NCBI GenBank assembly: GCA_963691775.1
Contig: OY829369.1
Location: 1-64,000, forward strand
Source: JAZBPO01 sp963691775
GTDB lineage: Bacteria; Pseudomonadota; Gammaproteobacteria; Pseudomonadales; Azotimanducaceae
Direction: 5' to 3'
DNA: 64,000 nucleotides
Below are positions 8,376 through 16,897 of this stretch, in pieces; positions within the stretch are counted from its first letter, which is position 1; every line of letters starts with the position of its first letter. Under the pieces are notes generated by a model that was not told the DNA's origin, searched no databases, and saw only the letters and a list, made by a program, of their open reading frames with translations. The translations under genes were made by a program, and so were the position numbers.

Positions 8376-9242
8376 ATGATCCGGTTGCGTGCCGGCATTG
8401 CCGCCGCCGTCTCGGTCCTGACCTTCATCGCATGCGGTGGTGCGGCCGGGACGCCTTACACGGGCAGCTTTGTGCACGTTGTCGAGACCGATGAAAGCGC
8501 GCAGCGCACCGGGCAGGCATCGCCCCGGGCCCTGTATGCGGAACTACTCGAACGCCTGCCGGCGGCGGGCGATCGCACGCTGACTTTGAAGTTCTTCCTG
8601 TTCGACGACCGCGATGCTGCCGAGGATGGTCGACTCGCAGCGGCCATGGGCAGGTACCGGACGTATACGCAATACGCGCTGGTCGGCCAGGGCAGCGGTG
8701 TCGCCCGGGTGACCGCGGACGTTGTCGGCGCGGTGTCTGCACCCGCGGCCGCCGTGCCCGCACGGCTGCATGAGGCCGACGGCTCCGAGATGCCGGTGCC
8801 GCGGTTTCTCGAGCGTCTGGAGGGGGCAGGATTCGTCGACGTCGTGGAGCCGTTTGACGCGGACCGCATTCCCCTGCTCGGGCGCGGTGCCGACGGCAGC
8901 GTCGTGAAGTCGCTCGCACTGCTTCTGCTCGAGTCGGTCCACGGGCAGGCGACCCTTGTGACGGGCGCAGGTGGCCCGGCGCTATCCTTCGGCGGCACGG
9001 TCGTGCGTCTCGACGATCGAGGCCGCGCCGAGTGCCCCGCGCTGAAGACCGAGGTCGCGACCGTTCCGATCGAGGACGTGCTCGCCAGCCCAGAGCGCTT
9101 CGGGAACGGTTGGTCGCTGGTGGTCAGCTATGGCGGTAGCCAGTCCCCGAGCTTCTCCCTCGGCTTCCTGCGCTCGATCAACGCGCACGATCTCTTCTTT
9201 CAACGCCTCGCCTGCCTGGACGCTGCGCTTGCTGGACGCTGA
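8376..9242 (+). CDS. Putative lipoprotein of unknown function
   Basis: 288 residues from an ATG at 8376 with GAGG upstream; longer in-frame starts lack a ribosome binding site and would bury the signal. The N-terminus (MIRLRAGIAAAVSVLTFIACGG) is a lipoprotein-like signal sequence with a Cys at the end of the hydrophobic stretch, although Phe at -3 of the lipobox is unusual. The body (LKFFLFDDRDAAEDGRL, then LERLEGAGFVDVVEPFD) matches no family that I recognise. An LDDRGRAECPALKTEVA segment and a C-terminal pair FFQRLACLD place two further cysteines. It stands alone, not in an operon. Confidence 0.65.
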   Translation: MIRLRAGIAAAVSVLTFIACGGAAGTPYTGSFVHVVETDESAQRTGQASPRALYAELLERLPAAGDRTLTLKFFLFDDRDAAEDGRLAAAMGRYRTYTQYALVGQGSGVARVTADVVGAVSAPAAAVPARLHEADGSEMPVPRFLERLEGAGFVDVVEPFDADRIPLLGRGADGSVVKSLALLLLESVHGQATLVTGAGGPALSFGGTVVRLDDRGRAECPALKTEVATVPIEDVLASPERFGNGWSLVVSYGGSQSPSFSLGFLRSINAHDLFFQRLACLDAALAGR

Positions 9243-9752
9243 GCGCGTGCACTCCGATCGCGTCGACTCGACGCGCCGGCCAGCTTGAGTCAGTCCTCTC
9301 AGAGCGGACGATCCCACTCGGCGGTCGCCCATCCGGGCATTTAGTTTGGGGCTCCCATCCGGGTCGAAAGAGATGAAAGACACTGATTCAACAGGTCTAT
9401 CGCGGCCCGCATCCAGCGGATAGCGCTTCGAACGAATGCAAGACAGATTCGAAAACGCTGCGCTGGGCTGCATCGCAAAGCGCGGACAGTTCTCGAGTGA
9501 GATGCGGCCGTCGCATCGGCATGCCTTTGTAGGAACGACCTGCCTGCGGTTTTACGAAAGGGCTGAACTTTTGAGAAGGCCGCTTCAGTGAGCGGGAGCG
9601 TTGAAGAGAAGCCGTTTCACCATCGATCGCGCAGGTGTTCTGTTCGCTTACGCCCTCGCATCTTCGTTTGAGGGAAGGGGCGAGCGTTCGGCGGAACAGA
9701 GGGCGGGAAGGCCCTTGCGATGGCGCTAGAAGCCTCGCGCTCCCAGCGTGTC
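9243..9752. other. Intergenic stretch without a supported gene
   Basis: 510 bp between the lipoprotein gene and the 3' end of tRNA-Sec. Long frames exist only as antisense or composition artefacts. I see no ribosome binding site, repeat or clear terminator. Confidence 0.5.
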
Positions 9753-9846
9753 TGGCGGATGGCCGAGGAGTCGAACCTCGCGAGCACGTGTGACGCGCCC
9801 CACCGGGTTTGAAGTCCGGGCCAGCCACCGGGCTGGATGCGCATCC
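9753..9846 (-). tRNA. selC: tRNA-Sec (anticodon TCA)
   Basis: The selenocysteine-inserting tRNA. Read on the minus strand it has the diagnostic parts: a 6-bp D stem (CCAGCC/GGCTGG) closed by a tetraloop, the anticodon loop CTTCAAA with anticodon TCA, a long variable arm (about 8 bp, GGGCGCGT/ACGTGCTC), a T arm with loop TTCGACT, discriminator G and encoded CCA. Length 94 nt against 95 in E. coli. The acceptor stem is irregular: the outer five pairs GGATG/CATCC are perfect, but the inner pairs are mismatched in this register. A shifted register, GGCGGATG/CATCCGCC, gives eight perfect pairs but no encoded CCA. The gene lies 16 bp behind selB on the same strand. Confidence 0.9.
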
Positions 9847-9862
9847 GCCGAAGAGTCTACTT

Positions 9863-11788
9863 CTATGCGTCGCGTCCTTCACCCGACAGGGTTGGCTCTG
9901 GTCCATAGAGCGCTTCGGCAGAGCCGACGATAATGCGGCAATCCTGCTGGCGACGCGTGAGGCCGTTGCGGTCGAAATACTCGAGCACGTCAATGGCCAA
10001 GTTGCGGCCGATGCCAGCACGCTGCTTGAACATCCGTGCGTCGAAACGCCCGCCTTCCGCTTCCCCGGCGCAGGCTTCGGCTATGTGAGCCAGTGCCGCG
10101 AGGCCCTCAGGAATGAGGAAGCGGTTGTCGGCGACGCGCACGACTTCTCCCGTATGGTGCACGCGAATCAGCAGCGCCTGAAGATCGCCAGGCGCATCTC
10201 CAAGCGTTCGCGCAAGGTCATGCACGACGGGAGGCTGCATCGGGGTCTCGGCGAGTTTCGGGCGCACACGGGCCCAGCGTTGAGCGTCCTCACCCTTGAG
10301 TGCAGATCGATGCCCCCGCGAACGAAAGCGCGTGGCCGTGCGTTCAATGCGCCCGTCCTGAAGCGCCCGGGCGAGGGCGGCTTTCAGCACGGCCTGTGTC
10401 GGCCGGGGCGAAATCACTGCCCGCAGCTCGTCTGGGCCCATCCCTGCAAGCTGGGGGTTGCCTGAATGAAAACGCTCCAGGGCGGAGCAGAGCGCGTCGA
10501 CGAGTTCCTCGAAACGGGTGCGATCGCGCAGGATCAGGCCGCCGTCGGTACTCCGATCCGTCAAAGCATCAGGCAGTGCGGCAACGACGTCCTCGGGGGG
10601 CAGGCCGAGCAGGCGTGCCCAGCGCGCCCCGTCCATGGCAAGAGGGTGCTGCGCATGAAGTCGCGCAAGCACGGCTTGGGTGCTGGGCAACTCCAGCGCG
10701 TCAAGTTCAGCAAGGCGCTCGGGGCGCGTGCGGCCCCGCGGCGGGGGCTGGTGGTCGAGAATGCGGCCCCCCGCGAGCGTGTGGGCTGCGCTCGCGTCGC
10801 GGAGAACGAAGCGATCGCCATGCAGGAGCGCCGTCGGTTCGCGCAGGGAAACGTGCACCCGTGGCGCGTCCATCGGGCCATCGAGAAGCGTCAGGCGTCC
10901 GAGACTTCGCGCGGTTCCACAGTGCACGAACACCTCCGAACCGGATTTCAGGGTGACGTCGGGCAGGCAGTGCAGACGCGCGTCGAAGCGATGCACGACC
11001 GGGACCGCCCCAGGCCGGACGCACCAGCTGCCTCGGTCAACGTCACTTGCGGTCGCCCCCGCGAGATTGAGCGCGAGACGTTCACCCGCGCGGCCCAGCT
11101 CGGCTTCCTGGTCCTGAGCACGCAGCCCGCGTACGCGTACTTCAAGGCCCCGAGGAAGGAGTTCGAGCGTGTCGCCAACGTGGATGCTGCCGCTGTGGAT
11201 AAAGCCGGTGACGACGAGGCCCGCGCCTTTGACAGAAAACGCCCGATCCACCGCGAACCGAGGAACAGCCGCCTCGTCGCGCGTACTTCGCGTGGCCGCG
11301 ATGTCACCCAGGGCTGCGCGCAGCGCATCGATGCCATCGCCTCGCGGTGCACTCACCGGCACGCGAGGCGCATCTTCGAATCCGAGCGCTTCCAGCGTTT
11401 CTGCGAGTGATGCGTCGACGTGCTCAAGTCGTTCAGGCTCAACAAGGTCCGCCTTGCTGATCGCAACGACCATCCTTTCAACCCCGAGCAGTGACAGGAT
11501 CGAAAGGTGTTCCAGCGTCTGCGGCATGATGCCGTCGTCCGCCGCGACGACGAGCAGGGCTGCGTCCACACCGGCTGCACCGGTGAGCATGTTCGCAACG
11601 AAACGGTGATGGCCTGGAACGTCCACGAACCCCCAGCGTTCGTCTCCGATGTCCACGTATGCGAATCCGGGCTCGATGGTCAGGCCGCGGCGTCGCTCTT
11701 CTTCGAGGCGATCCGTTTCCACCCCGGTGAGTGCGCGGACCAGCGAGGTCTTGCCGTGGTCCACATGGCCGGCCGTTGCGAAGATCAT
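9863..11788 (-). CDS. selB: Selenocysteine-specific elongation factor SelB
   Basis: 641 residues. SelB is the EF-Tu paralogue that carries selenocysteyl-tRNA to UGA codons marked by a SECIS hairpin. The GTPase domain starts with GHVDHGKT (residues 7-14), followed by DVPGHHRF and SKADLV, and the LEEERRRGLTIEPGFAYVD switch region is typical of SelB. EF-Tu-like domains 2 and 3 follow, and then C-terminal winged-helix domains (about residues 370-641) that bind the mRNA hairpin. Its ATG overlaps the selA stop as ATGA, so the two are translationally coupled. tRNA-Sec follows immediately downstream. Confidence 0.96.
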   Translation of the reverse strand: MIFATAGHVDHGKTSLVRALTGVETDRLEEERRRGLTIEPGFAYVDIGDERWGFVDVPGHHRFVANMLTGAAGVDAALLVVAADDGIMPQTLEHLSILSLLGVERMVVAISKADLVEPERLEHVDASLAETLEALGFEDAPRVPVSAPRGDGIDALRAALGDIAATRSTRDEAAVPRFAVDRAFSVKGAGLVVTGFIHSGSIHVGDTLELLPRGLEVRVRGLRAQDQEAELGRAGERLALNLAGATASDVDRGSWCVRPGAVPVVHRFDARLHCLPDVTLKSGSEVFVHCGTARSLGRLTLLDGPMDAPRVHVSLREPTALLHGDRFVLRDASAAHTLAGGRILDHQPPPRGRTRPERLAELDALELPSTQAVLARLHAQHPLAMDGARWARLLGLPPEDVVAALPDALTDRSTDGGLILRDRTRFEELVDALCSALERFHSGNPQLAGMGPDELRAVISPRPTQAVLKAALARALQDGRIERTATRFRSRGHRSALKGEDAQRWARVRPKLAETPMQPPVVHDLARTLGDAPGDLQALLIRVHHTGEVVRVADNRFLIPEGLAALAHIAEACAGEAEGGRFDARMFKQRAGIGRNLAIDVLEYFDRNGLTRRQQDCRIIVGSAEALYGPEPTLSGEGRDA

Positions 11789-13206
11789 GAGGTCGTCAGC
11801 GATGCGAACTGAGCGAGCAGTTCTTCGGCGTCGAGCAGCGTTCGGCAGTCAAGCAGCAGAGCGCCGTCGCGTATGCGTCCGATCACCGGGACAGGGGTGG
11901 TGCGTAGGCGCGCGGCAAGGGCTTCCAGCTCCGAGGCGCGTCCGGACCTGGCCCGGATTGCGAGTGCCGCGGAAGGAAGGCGCTCGACCGGCTGCGCGCC
12001 GCTCCCGATCTGGCTTCTGACCGCCAGCACGTCGACCGTCCAATCGTCCCCAAGCTGCAGGCCGACCCTGGGCGCGACGGCATGTGCGAGGTTTCGGATC
12101 TCATCCTCTGTACGCGCGAGCAGCCTGAACGCGGGAATCTCCTTGGCGGCGCGCTCCGGTTCGCCCCACAGCCGTAGTGTTGCAGCAAGGGCCGCAAGGA
12201 TGATCTTGTCGACGCGGAGCGCGCGCTTCATGGGGTTTTGGCGCAGGGCTTCGATGTGCGCGCGTGATCCGACCACGATGCCGCACTGCGGCCCGCCAAG
12301 GAGCTTGTCACCTGAGAACAGCACAAGGTCTGCGCCTGCGCGAAGGCCATCCTGTGGCAGATGTTCACTCGGTAGACCGTGGCGGGAACCGTCGAGAAGC
12401 GCGCCAGACCCAAGATCCCAGGCCAACGGCAATTCATGGCGCGCAGCTATGTCGGCGAGTGTTCCGATGTCGACCTCGTGCGTGAAACCGGCTACTTCGA
12501 AGTTGCTGGGGTGCACCTTCATCAGCATGCCCGTCTCCGGGCCGATGGCGTTCTCGTAGTCCCGGGCGTGTGTGCGGTTCGTCGTGCCGACCTCGACCAG
12601 GCGCGCACCGGCCCGATGCATCACTTCGGGCATGCGAAAGGCGCCGCCGATCTCCACGAGCTCGCCGCGCGAAACAGGCACTTCGCGGCCGAGCGCGAAG
12701 GTATTGAGCACGAGGAGTACTGCGGCTGCACAGTTGTTGACCACTGTCGCGGCTTCAGCGCCGGTCAGTGCGCACAGCAGCGCTTCAACGTGCGTATCGC
12801 GTTCCCCCCGTCCGCCGCGCGCTAGATCGAATTCCACGTTGCTCGCGCCGGCGGCCGCGGTCATTGCGATGCGTGCTGCATCCGCGAGCGGTGCGCGCCC
12901 GAGATTGGTGTGAATTACGGTGCCCGTGAGATTGAGCACCCGCACGGGTCCGATCGGTGCCCGAATTTCGAGGGCACTGCCGATGCGGGCAAGTACGGCG
13001 GTGATCGAAAGCTCCGGTGCCTCACCCGCCGCAATCTCTGCGCGCAGCGCAGCCAGGGTGCGACGCGATTCTTCGAGCAGCAGGGGCCGGCCCCAGGCTG
13101 CCAGCATCTCTGCGGCACCAGGGTCGGAGAGTAGGGCATCCACGCCGGGCAGACGGGCGTACGGCGATTCCTGGGGCGCGGTCAAGCGAACACTCCGTCG
13201 GGGCAT
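11785..13206 (-). CDS. selA: L-seryl-tRNA(Sec) selenium transferase SelA
   Basis: PLP enzyme that converts seryl-tRNA(Sec) to selenocysteyl-tRNA(Sec) using selenophosphate from SelD. The frame is open from 13323, but the ATG at 13206 (MPRRSVRL) gives 473 residues, close to the 463 of E. coli, and is preferred. Family marks are SNVEFDLARGGRGERD, the NNCAAAVLLVLNTFA segment and the PLP lysine in LFSGDKLLGGPQCG. It is first gene of selA-selB-selC. selD and any selenoprotein gene are outside this window. Confidence 0.95.
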   Translation of the reverse strand: MPRRSVRLTAPQESPYARLPGVDALLSDPGAAEMLAAWGRPLLLEESRRTLAALRAEIAAGEAPELSITAVLARIGSALEIRAPIGPVRVLNLTGTVIHTNLGRAPLADAARIAMTAAAGASNVEFDLARGGRGERDTHVEALLCALTGAEAATVVNNCAAAVLLVLNTFALGREVPVSRGELVEIGGAFRMPEVMHRAGARLVEVGTTNRTHARDYENAIGPETGMLMKVHPSNFEVAGFTHEVDIGTLADIAARHELPLAWDLGSGALLDGSRHGLPSEHLPQDGLRAGADLVLFSGDKLLGGPQCGIVVGSRAHIEALRQNPMKRALRVDKIILAALAATLRLWGEPERAAKEIPAFRLLARTEDEIRNLAHAVAPRVGLQLGDDWTVDVLAVRSQIGSGAQPVERLPSAALAIRARSGRASELEALAARLRTTPVPVIGRIRDGALLLDCRTLLDAEELLAQFASLTTS

Positions 13207-13681
13207 AGCGCGATTGAACGGCACGACAGGGGCGAAGGGAAGCCCGATGCGCGCTGAAGTTCCGCGCCGGGGCCCCGGTAATCCACCATCGAGGGCAGTT
13301 CGATCGTCGCGCATCACTTGCAAGGGGCTTAGAAGAGACTGTCTGGAGGGCCGCGATTGGTTCAGTGCGCTGCGCGTTGGCCGCGGGGCGCAAGCAGATG
13401 CAACGTGCGTCCTGGGCGACCGCAGCGCGAGCGCGCGGCGCGAGCGGTGCCGTTGAGGGGTATGACGCGGTTCCTGTGTCCGGACGAGCGGTGATGCCCG
13501 GGTGGTAGTGGAGACATCGCCTGCGCCGTAACTCCCGGTCTACCGCCATAGCTCAGGTCGCACTGGCGATCGGGCTATGGGCCGCAGCCATCTGACCCCG
13601 GACATCAGGCGCGTGCTGCGGTGAGACGCCATGCCCCATGAGGCGTGGGGCGTGCGGCGTTGCGCGGGTGATGACCCGAAA
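13207..13681. other. Intergenic stretch without a supported gene
   Basis: The stretch between divergent selA and the HTH-receiver gene. It must hold both promoters. Nothing else was recognised apart from the 9-bp tandem repeat that follows at 13682. Confidence 0.5.
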
Positions 13682-13717
13682 ATCGATCGAATCGATTGAA
13701 TCGATTGAATCGCTGGA
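13682..13717. repeat. Four tandem copies of a 9-bp unit
   Basis: Units ATCGATCGA, ATCGATTGA, ATCGATTGA and ATCGCTGGA follow each other directly upstream of the HTH-receiver gene. In the frame of that gene they read SIESIESIESL. A change in copy number would keep the frame. The repeat lies in either the 5' leader or an extended N-terminus, depending on the start used. Confidence 0.85.
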
Positions 13718-13772
13718 CATGGTCATCCGAGCGGAGCATTCTCAAGGCGTCGCGATCGGACGAGCAACCGCC

Positions 13773-14432
13773 ATGGCCAGCACCCGTGACTATCTGTCTC
13801 CGAACGACGTTGCAAAGCTCCTCAAGGTCTCGCCGATCACCGTCCGTCAATGGGCGACGCGAGGCCTGATCGATGCGAGCACCACGGCAGGAGGGCACCG
13901 ACGCTTTACGCTCGAGGCCGTGCGCCGCTTCGCATCCGAGCGCGGTATCGTGCTGCCACGCGAGGCGGGCGGCCCCGTTCAGCGCGTTCTGGTGGTCGAC
14001 GATGACCGTCAGTTGAATCGGTTCCTGGTTGAGCTCGTTAATGCCTGGAGCCGGCGCATGAACGCCGAAATACGCGTCGAATCCGCCTACGATGGTTTCG
14101 AAGCGGGCGCGAAGGTTCATACCTTCGACCCGGATGTCGTGCTGCTCGATCTCATGATGCCCGGGATGGATGGATTCGAAGTCTGCCGGCGGCTTAAGGG
14201 CGAGACCAATACCTGCCATATGCGGGTGATCGCGATGACCGGCTACTACACGCCCGAACGCGTGCAGAAGATTCTAGCAACGGGGGCAGATCGTTTTCTG
14301 CGTAAGCCCTTTTCGAATGCCGAAGTCATCGAGGCTTGCGGTCTGGAGGAACGCTCGCGATCTTCGTCGCTATCGTCTGATACTTCTGATCCTGCTGCGC
14401 CAGCGGAAGCGCGGGAAGTGCAGCGTGCTTGA
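13773..14432 (+). CDS. HTH (MerR/excisionase-type) plus response-regulator receiver protein
   Basis: 219 residues from the ATG at 13773. The N-terminus carries a BldC/MerR-like helix-turn-helix (YLSPNDVAKLLKVSPITVRQ, then GGHRRFTLEAVRRFA, residues about 6-60). A receiver domain follows with acidic pocket VVDDD, phosphoacceptor Asp in VVLLDLMMPGMDG, Thr in AMTGY and Lys in RKPFS. This order, DNA-binding domain first, is the reverse of the usual response regulator. In-frame ATGs at 13671 and 13719 are alternatives; none has a strong ribosome binding site. The gene overlaps the sigma factor gene by 8 bp, so the pair is probably coupled, suggesting a phospho-regulated input to the sigma factor. 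That role is inference. Confidence 0.85.
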   Translation: MASTRDYLSPNDVAKLLKVSPITVRQWATRGLIDASTTAGGHRRFTLEAVRRFASERGIVLPREAGGPVQRVLVVDDDRQLNRFLVELVNAWSRRMNAEIRVESAYDGFEAGAKVHTFDPDVVLLDLMMPGMDGFEVCRRLKGETNTCHMRVIAMTGYYTPERVQKILATGADRFLRKPFSNAEVIEACGLEERSRSSSLSSDTSDPAAPAEAREVQRA

Positions 14433-15369
14433 CGGGGCCGCATCCGAACCCTTCGCGGTCACCGTCGAGGACACGGTGTGGGATTGGGCGGAGACCACAG
14501 CTGCGGGTCAGCGGGACGCCACCGCGCGGCGCACGCGAAAAGAACGCGCACGGTCGGCGCAGGCCACGGAATCCGGCGACAGCTATTTTTCCCGTCTCCG
14601 CCAGACGCCTTTGCTCAGCGCCGAGCAAGAAACCGAGCTTGGTCAGCGGGTTCAGGCCGGGGACGGGGCGGCGCGGTCGCGCATGATCGAGGCCAACCTG
14701 CGCTTGGTGGTGATGCTTGCGCGACGGTATCTGGGCCGTGGCCTGCCGCTCGATGATCTCGTTGAGGAGGGGAATCTTGGCTTGATCCGCGCCGTTGAGA
14801 AATTCGATCCGCTTCACGGCTGCCGCTTTTCCACCTACGCCGCATGGTGGATTCGCCAGGCGATCGAGCGAGCCATCGCGAATCAGGCGCGTCTTGTCCG
14901 CGTCCCCGTTCACGTAGACAAGCGTGTCGCCCAGCTTCGCCGAGCGTCGCGGTACTGCGCCCAGCGGCTTGGCCGTGAGCCTTCCGTGCGCGAGCTCGCC
15001 GAACATCTTGGGAAGCCCGATGCAGAGATCCGGGACCTCCTCGGCGTTGCCGCCCGTGCAACGGCCGCCAATCGCGCGGCGAGCCAGGGCGAAAGTGGGG
15101 TAGATGCGGATGTGGCGGGTGCCGCGTGCAACGAACCCTTCGCGCATTTTCAGGGCGCTGAGCTCGGCGCAGCGCTGGAGGCCGCGCTCGAAGCGCTGAA
15201 CCCCCGGCAGCGCGAGATCATCTGCAGGCGCTATGGTCTGCGCGGCCACGAGCCGCAGACGCTGGAGGAGGTGGGCAGGGCTGTTTCGCTCGCGCGGGAG
15301 CGTGTGAGGACCATACAGCTTCAGGCAACCGCCCGGCTCAAGGCCATGATGGAGGCGGGCGGCCGCTGA
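14425..15369 (+). CDS. RpoS-like group 2 RNA polymerase sigma factor
   Basis: 314 residues from a GTG at 14425 with GGAAG upstream; it overlaps the preceding stop. Region 1.2 is DSYFSRLRQTPLLSAEQE. Region 2 is NLRLVVMLARRYLGRG, then LDDLVEEGNLGLIRAVEKFD and RFSTYAAWWIRQAIERAI, close to RpoS. Region 3 is REPSVRELAEHLGKPDAEI. Region 4 is LNPRQREIICRRYGLRG and then TLEEVGRAVSLARERVRTIQ. RpoS directs stationary-phase and stress transcription. The usual RpoS neighbours (surE, pcm, nlpD) are absent here, and the partner is an HTH-receiver protein, so it may be an additional RpoS-type sigma rather than the canonical one. Confidence 0.88.
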   Translation: MLDGAASEPFAVTVEDTVWDWAETTAAGQRDATARRTRKERARSAQATESGDSYFSRLRQTPLLSAEQETELGQRVQAGDGAARSRMIEANLRLVVMLARRYLGRGLPLDDLVEEGNLGLIRAVEKFDPLHGCRFSTYAAWWIRQAIERAIANQARLVRVPVHVDKRVAQLRRASRYCAQRLGREPSVRELAEHLGKPDAEIRDLLGVAARATAANRAASQGESGVDADVAGAACNEPFAHFQGAELGAALEAALEALNPRQREIICRRYGLRGHEPQTLEEVGRAVSLARERVRTIQLQATARLKAMMEAGGR

Positions 15370-15383
15370 AGGGCAGGTCGGGC

Positions 15384-15890
15384 TCAGCCGAGAACGGCGT
15401 TCCATTCCTCGATACGGGCGTCCTGTCCGGCAAAGGCGAGTGCTTCGTCGCCGGTGAGGGTTGCCTTGTTGATCCGGTCTCCCTGGGCGATCGCGTCGAC
15501 AATCGCCTGATCCTCTGCGCTCATTACTTCCCCGAAGATCGTGTGCTTGCCGTCAAGCCAGGGCGTCGGGACGTGTGTGATGAAGAACTGGCTTCCGTTC
15601 GTGCCCGGACCTGCGTTCGCCATGGACAGGCGACCGGGGCCGTCGTGGCGTAGCGAAGCGGTGCATTCGTCCTCGAACCGATAGCCCGGGCCGCCGGTTC
15701 CGGTGCCCTGCGGGCAGCCACCCTGGATCATGAAGTCCGCGATAACGCGATGAAAGCTGAGGCCATCGTAGAACCCTCGGCGCACGAGATTCGCGAAGTT
15801 CGCGACCGTGACAGGTGCCTGCTCCGGGAATAGGCGGACGTGGATGGTGCCGCGATCGGTTTCGAGGTCGACGCCGACGGTCTCGCTCAT
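15384..15890 (-). CDS. ppiB: Peptidyl-prolyl cis-trans isomerase, cyclophilin type
   Basis: 168 residues, cytoplasmic (no signal peptide), the length of PpiB. It catalyses proline isomerisation during folding. The cyclophilin core is clear: NFANLVRRGFYDGLSFHRVI, DFMIQGGCPQGTGTGGPGY, then SMANAGPGTNGSQFFIT and LDGKHTIFGEV. The Arg of FHRV and the Phe of QFFIT are the catalytic-site residues. It is convergent with the sigma factor gene, with a 14-bp gap. GAGA upstream of the ATG at 15890 supports the start. Confidence 0.93.
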   Translation of the reverse strand: MSETVGVDLETDRGTIHVRLFPEQAPVTVANFANLVRRGFYDGLSFHRVIADFMIQGGCPQGTGTGGPGYRFEDECTASLRHDGPGRLSMANAGPGTNGSQFFITHVPTPWLDGKHTIFGEVMSAEDQAIVDAIAQGDRINKATLTGDEALAFAGQDARIEEWNAVLG

Positions 15891-16027
15891 AGGTTTCTCT
15901 CCTTGCCTTAATGCGGGCCGCGGTGGGACCCGCGGCGGGTGCGTGCGGCGACCTTCAGACGCCGGGGAGCGCGAGCATAGCAGCCGCTGAGGTAGGCTGC
16001 GGCGTTCGCTGCTCTGGGAGGGTTCAT

Positions 16028-16897
16028 ATGCGTCTTGCGTTCGTTGGTCTCGGTGTCATGGGTTACCCCATGGCAGGGCATTGGGCTGCTGCAGGGCACG
16101 ACGTTGCGGTTTTCAATCGAACACGCGCACGCGCTGAGGCCTGGGCGGCTGCCCACTCGGGAACGGTCGCGGCCACGCCGCGGGAGGCGGCCCTAGGGCG
16201 CGACCTGATCGCCGTCTGCGTCGGTAACGATGACGACGTTCGCAGCGTTGTATACGGCGATGATGGCGTGCTTGCGGGGCTGTCGAGTGGCGCCCTGCTC
16301 GTCGATCACACCACTGCATCGGCCGCCCTCGCCAGAGAATTGGAGGGGGCGGCGGCAGCGCGCGGGGTCGGTTTTCTCGACGCGCCCGTGTCTGGCGGTC
16401 AGGCCGGTGCAGAGAACGGAGCCCTCACGATCATGGTCGGCGGTGAGGCCGATGTGTTCGAGCGCGCGGCGTCCACGCTCGGGGTCTATGCGCGCGCGGT
16501 GCGGCGGCTAGGACCCGCCGGATCGGGGCAGCTCACAAAGATGGTGAATCAGATCTGTATAGCGGGTGTGCTTCAGGGGCTTTCGGAGGGTCTTGCATTC
16601 GCTGAGCGAGCCGGACTGGATGGCACAGAGGTGATCGACGTGATCAGCAAGGGCGCGGCCCAGTCCTGGCAGATGGAGAACCGCGGCGCGACCATGATCG
16701 AGGATCGCTTCAACTTCGGCTTCGCCGTGGACTGGATGCGCAAGGACCTAGGCATCGCGCTGGCAGAAGCCAACGGCAACGGTGCTCGCCTGCCGCTCAC
16801 GGCGCTTGTCGATCAATTCTATGCAGATGTGCAAGCGGCCGGTGGCGGCCGCTTCGATACTTCGAGTCTGATCAGGCGTTTGCGCGATGCCGGATGA
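16028..16897 (+). CDS. NAD(P)-dependent beta-hydroxyacid dehydrogenase (3-hydroxyisobutyrate dehydrogenase family)
   Basis: 289 residues from an ATG at 16028 with GGGAGGG upstream. The Rossmann motif GLGVMGYPMA is at residues 7-16. The substrate motif LDAPVSGGQAGAENG (near residue 117) and the catalytic Lys in GSGQLTKMVNQI (near residue 170) are those of the family, which includes 3-hydroxyisobutyrate dehydrogenase, tartronate semialdehyde reductase and GLYR-type enzymes. The exact substrate is not resolvable. Its stop codon abuts the stop of convergent gltA with no gap. Confidence 0.9.
   Translation: MRLAFVGLGVMGYPMAGHWAAAGHDVAVFNRTRARAEAWAAAHSGTVAATPREAALGRDLIAVCVGNDDDVRSVVYGDDGVLAGLSSGALLVDHTTASAALARELEGAAAARGVGFLDAPVSGGQAGAENGALTIMVGGEADVFERAASTLGVYARAVRRLGPAGSGQLTKMVNQICIAGVLQGLSEGLAFAERAGLDGTEVIDVISKGAAQSWQMENRGATMIEDRFNFGFAVDWMRKDLGIALAEANGNGARLPLTALVDQFYADVQAAGGGRFDTSSLIRRLRDAG

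Noticed and set aside
9397..10020. A 207-residue minus-strand frame across tRNA-Sec
   Set aside because: It runs through the tRNA-Sec gene and out of frame into the 3' end of selB. No family similarity and no start signal.
14326..15405. A 359-residue minus-strand open frame
   Set aside because: Antisense to the RpoS-like sigma factor gene and overlapping ppiB; composition artefact.
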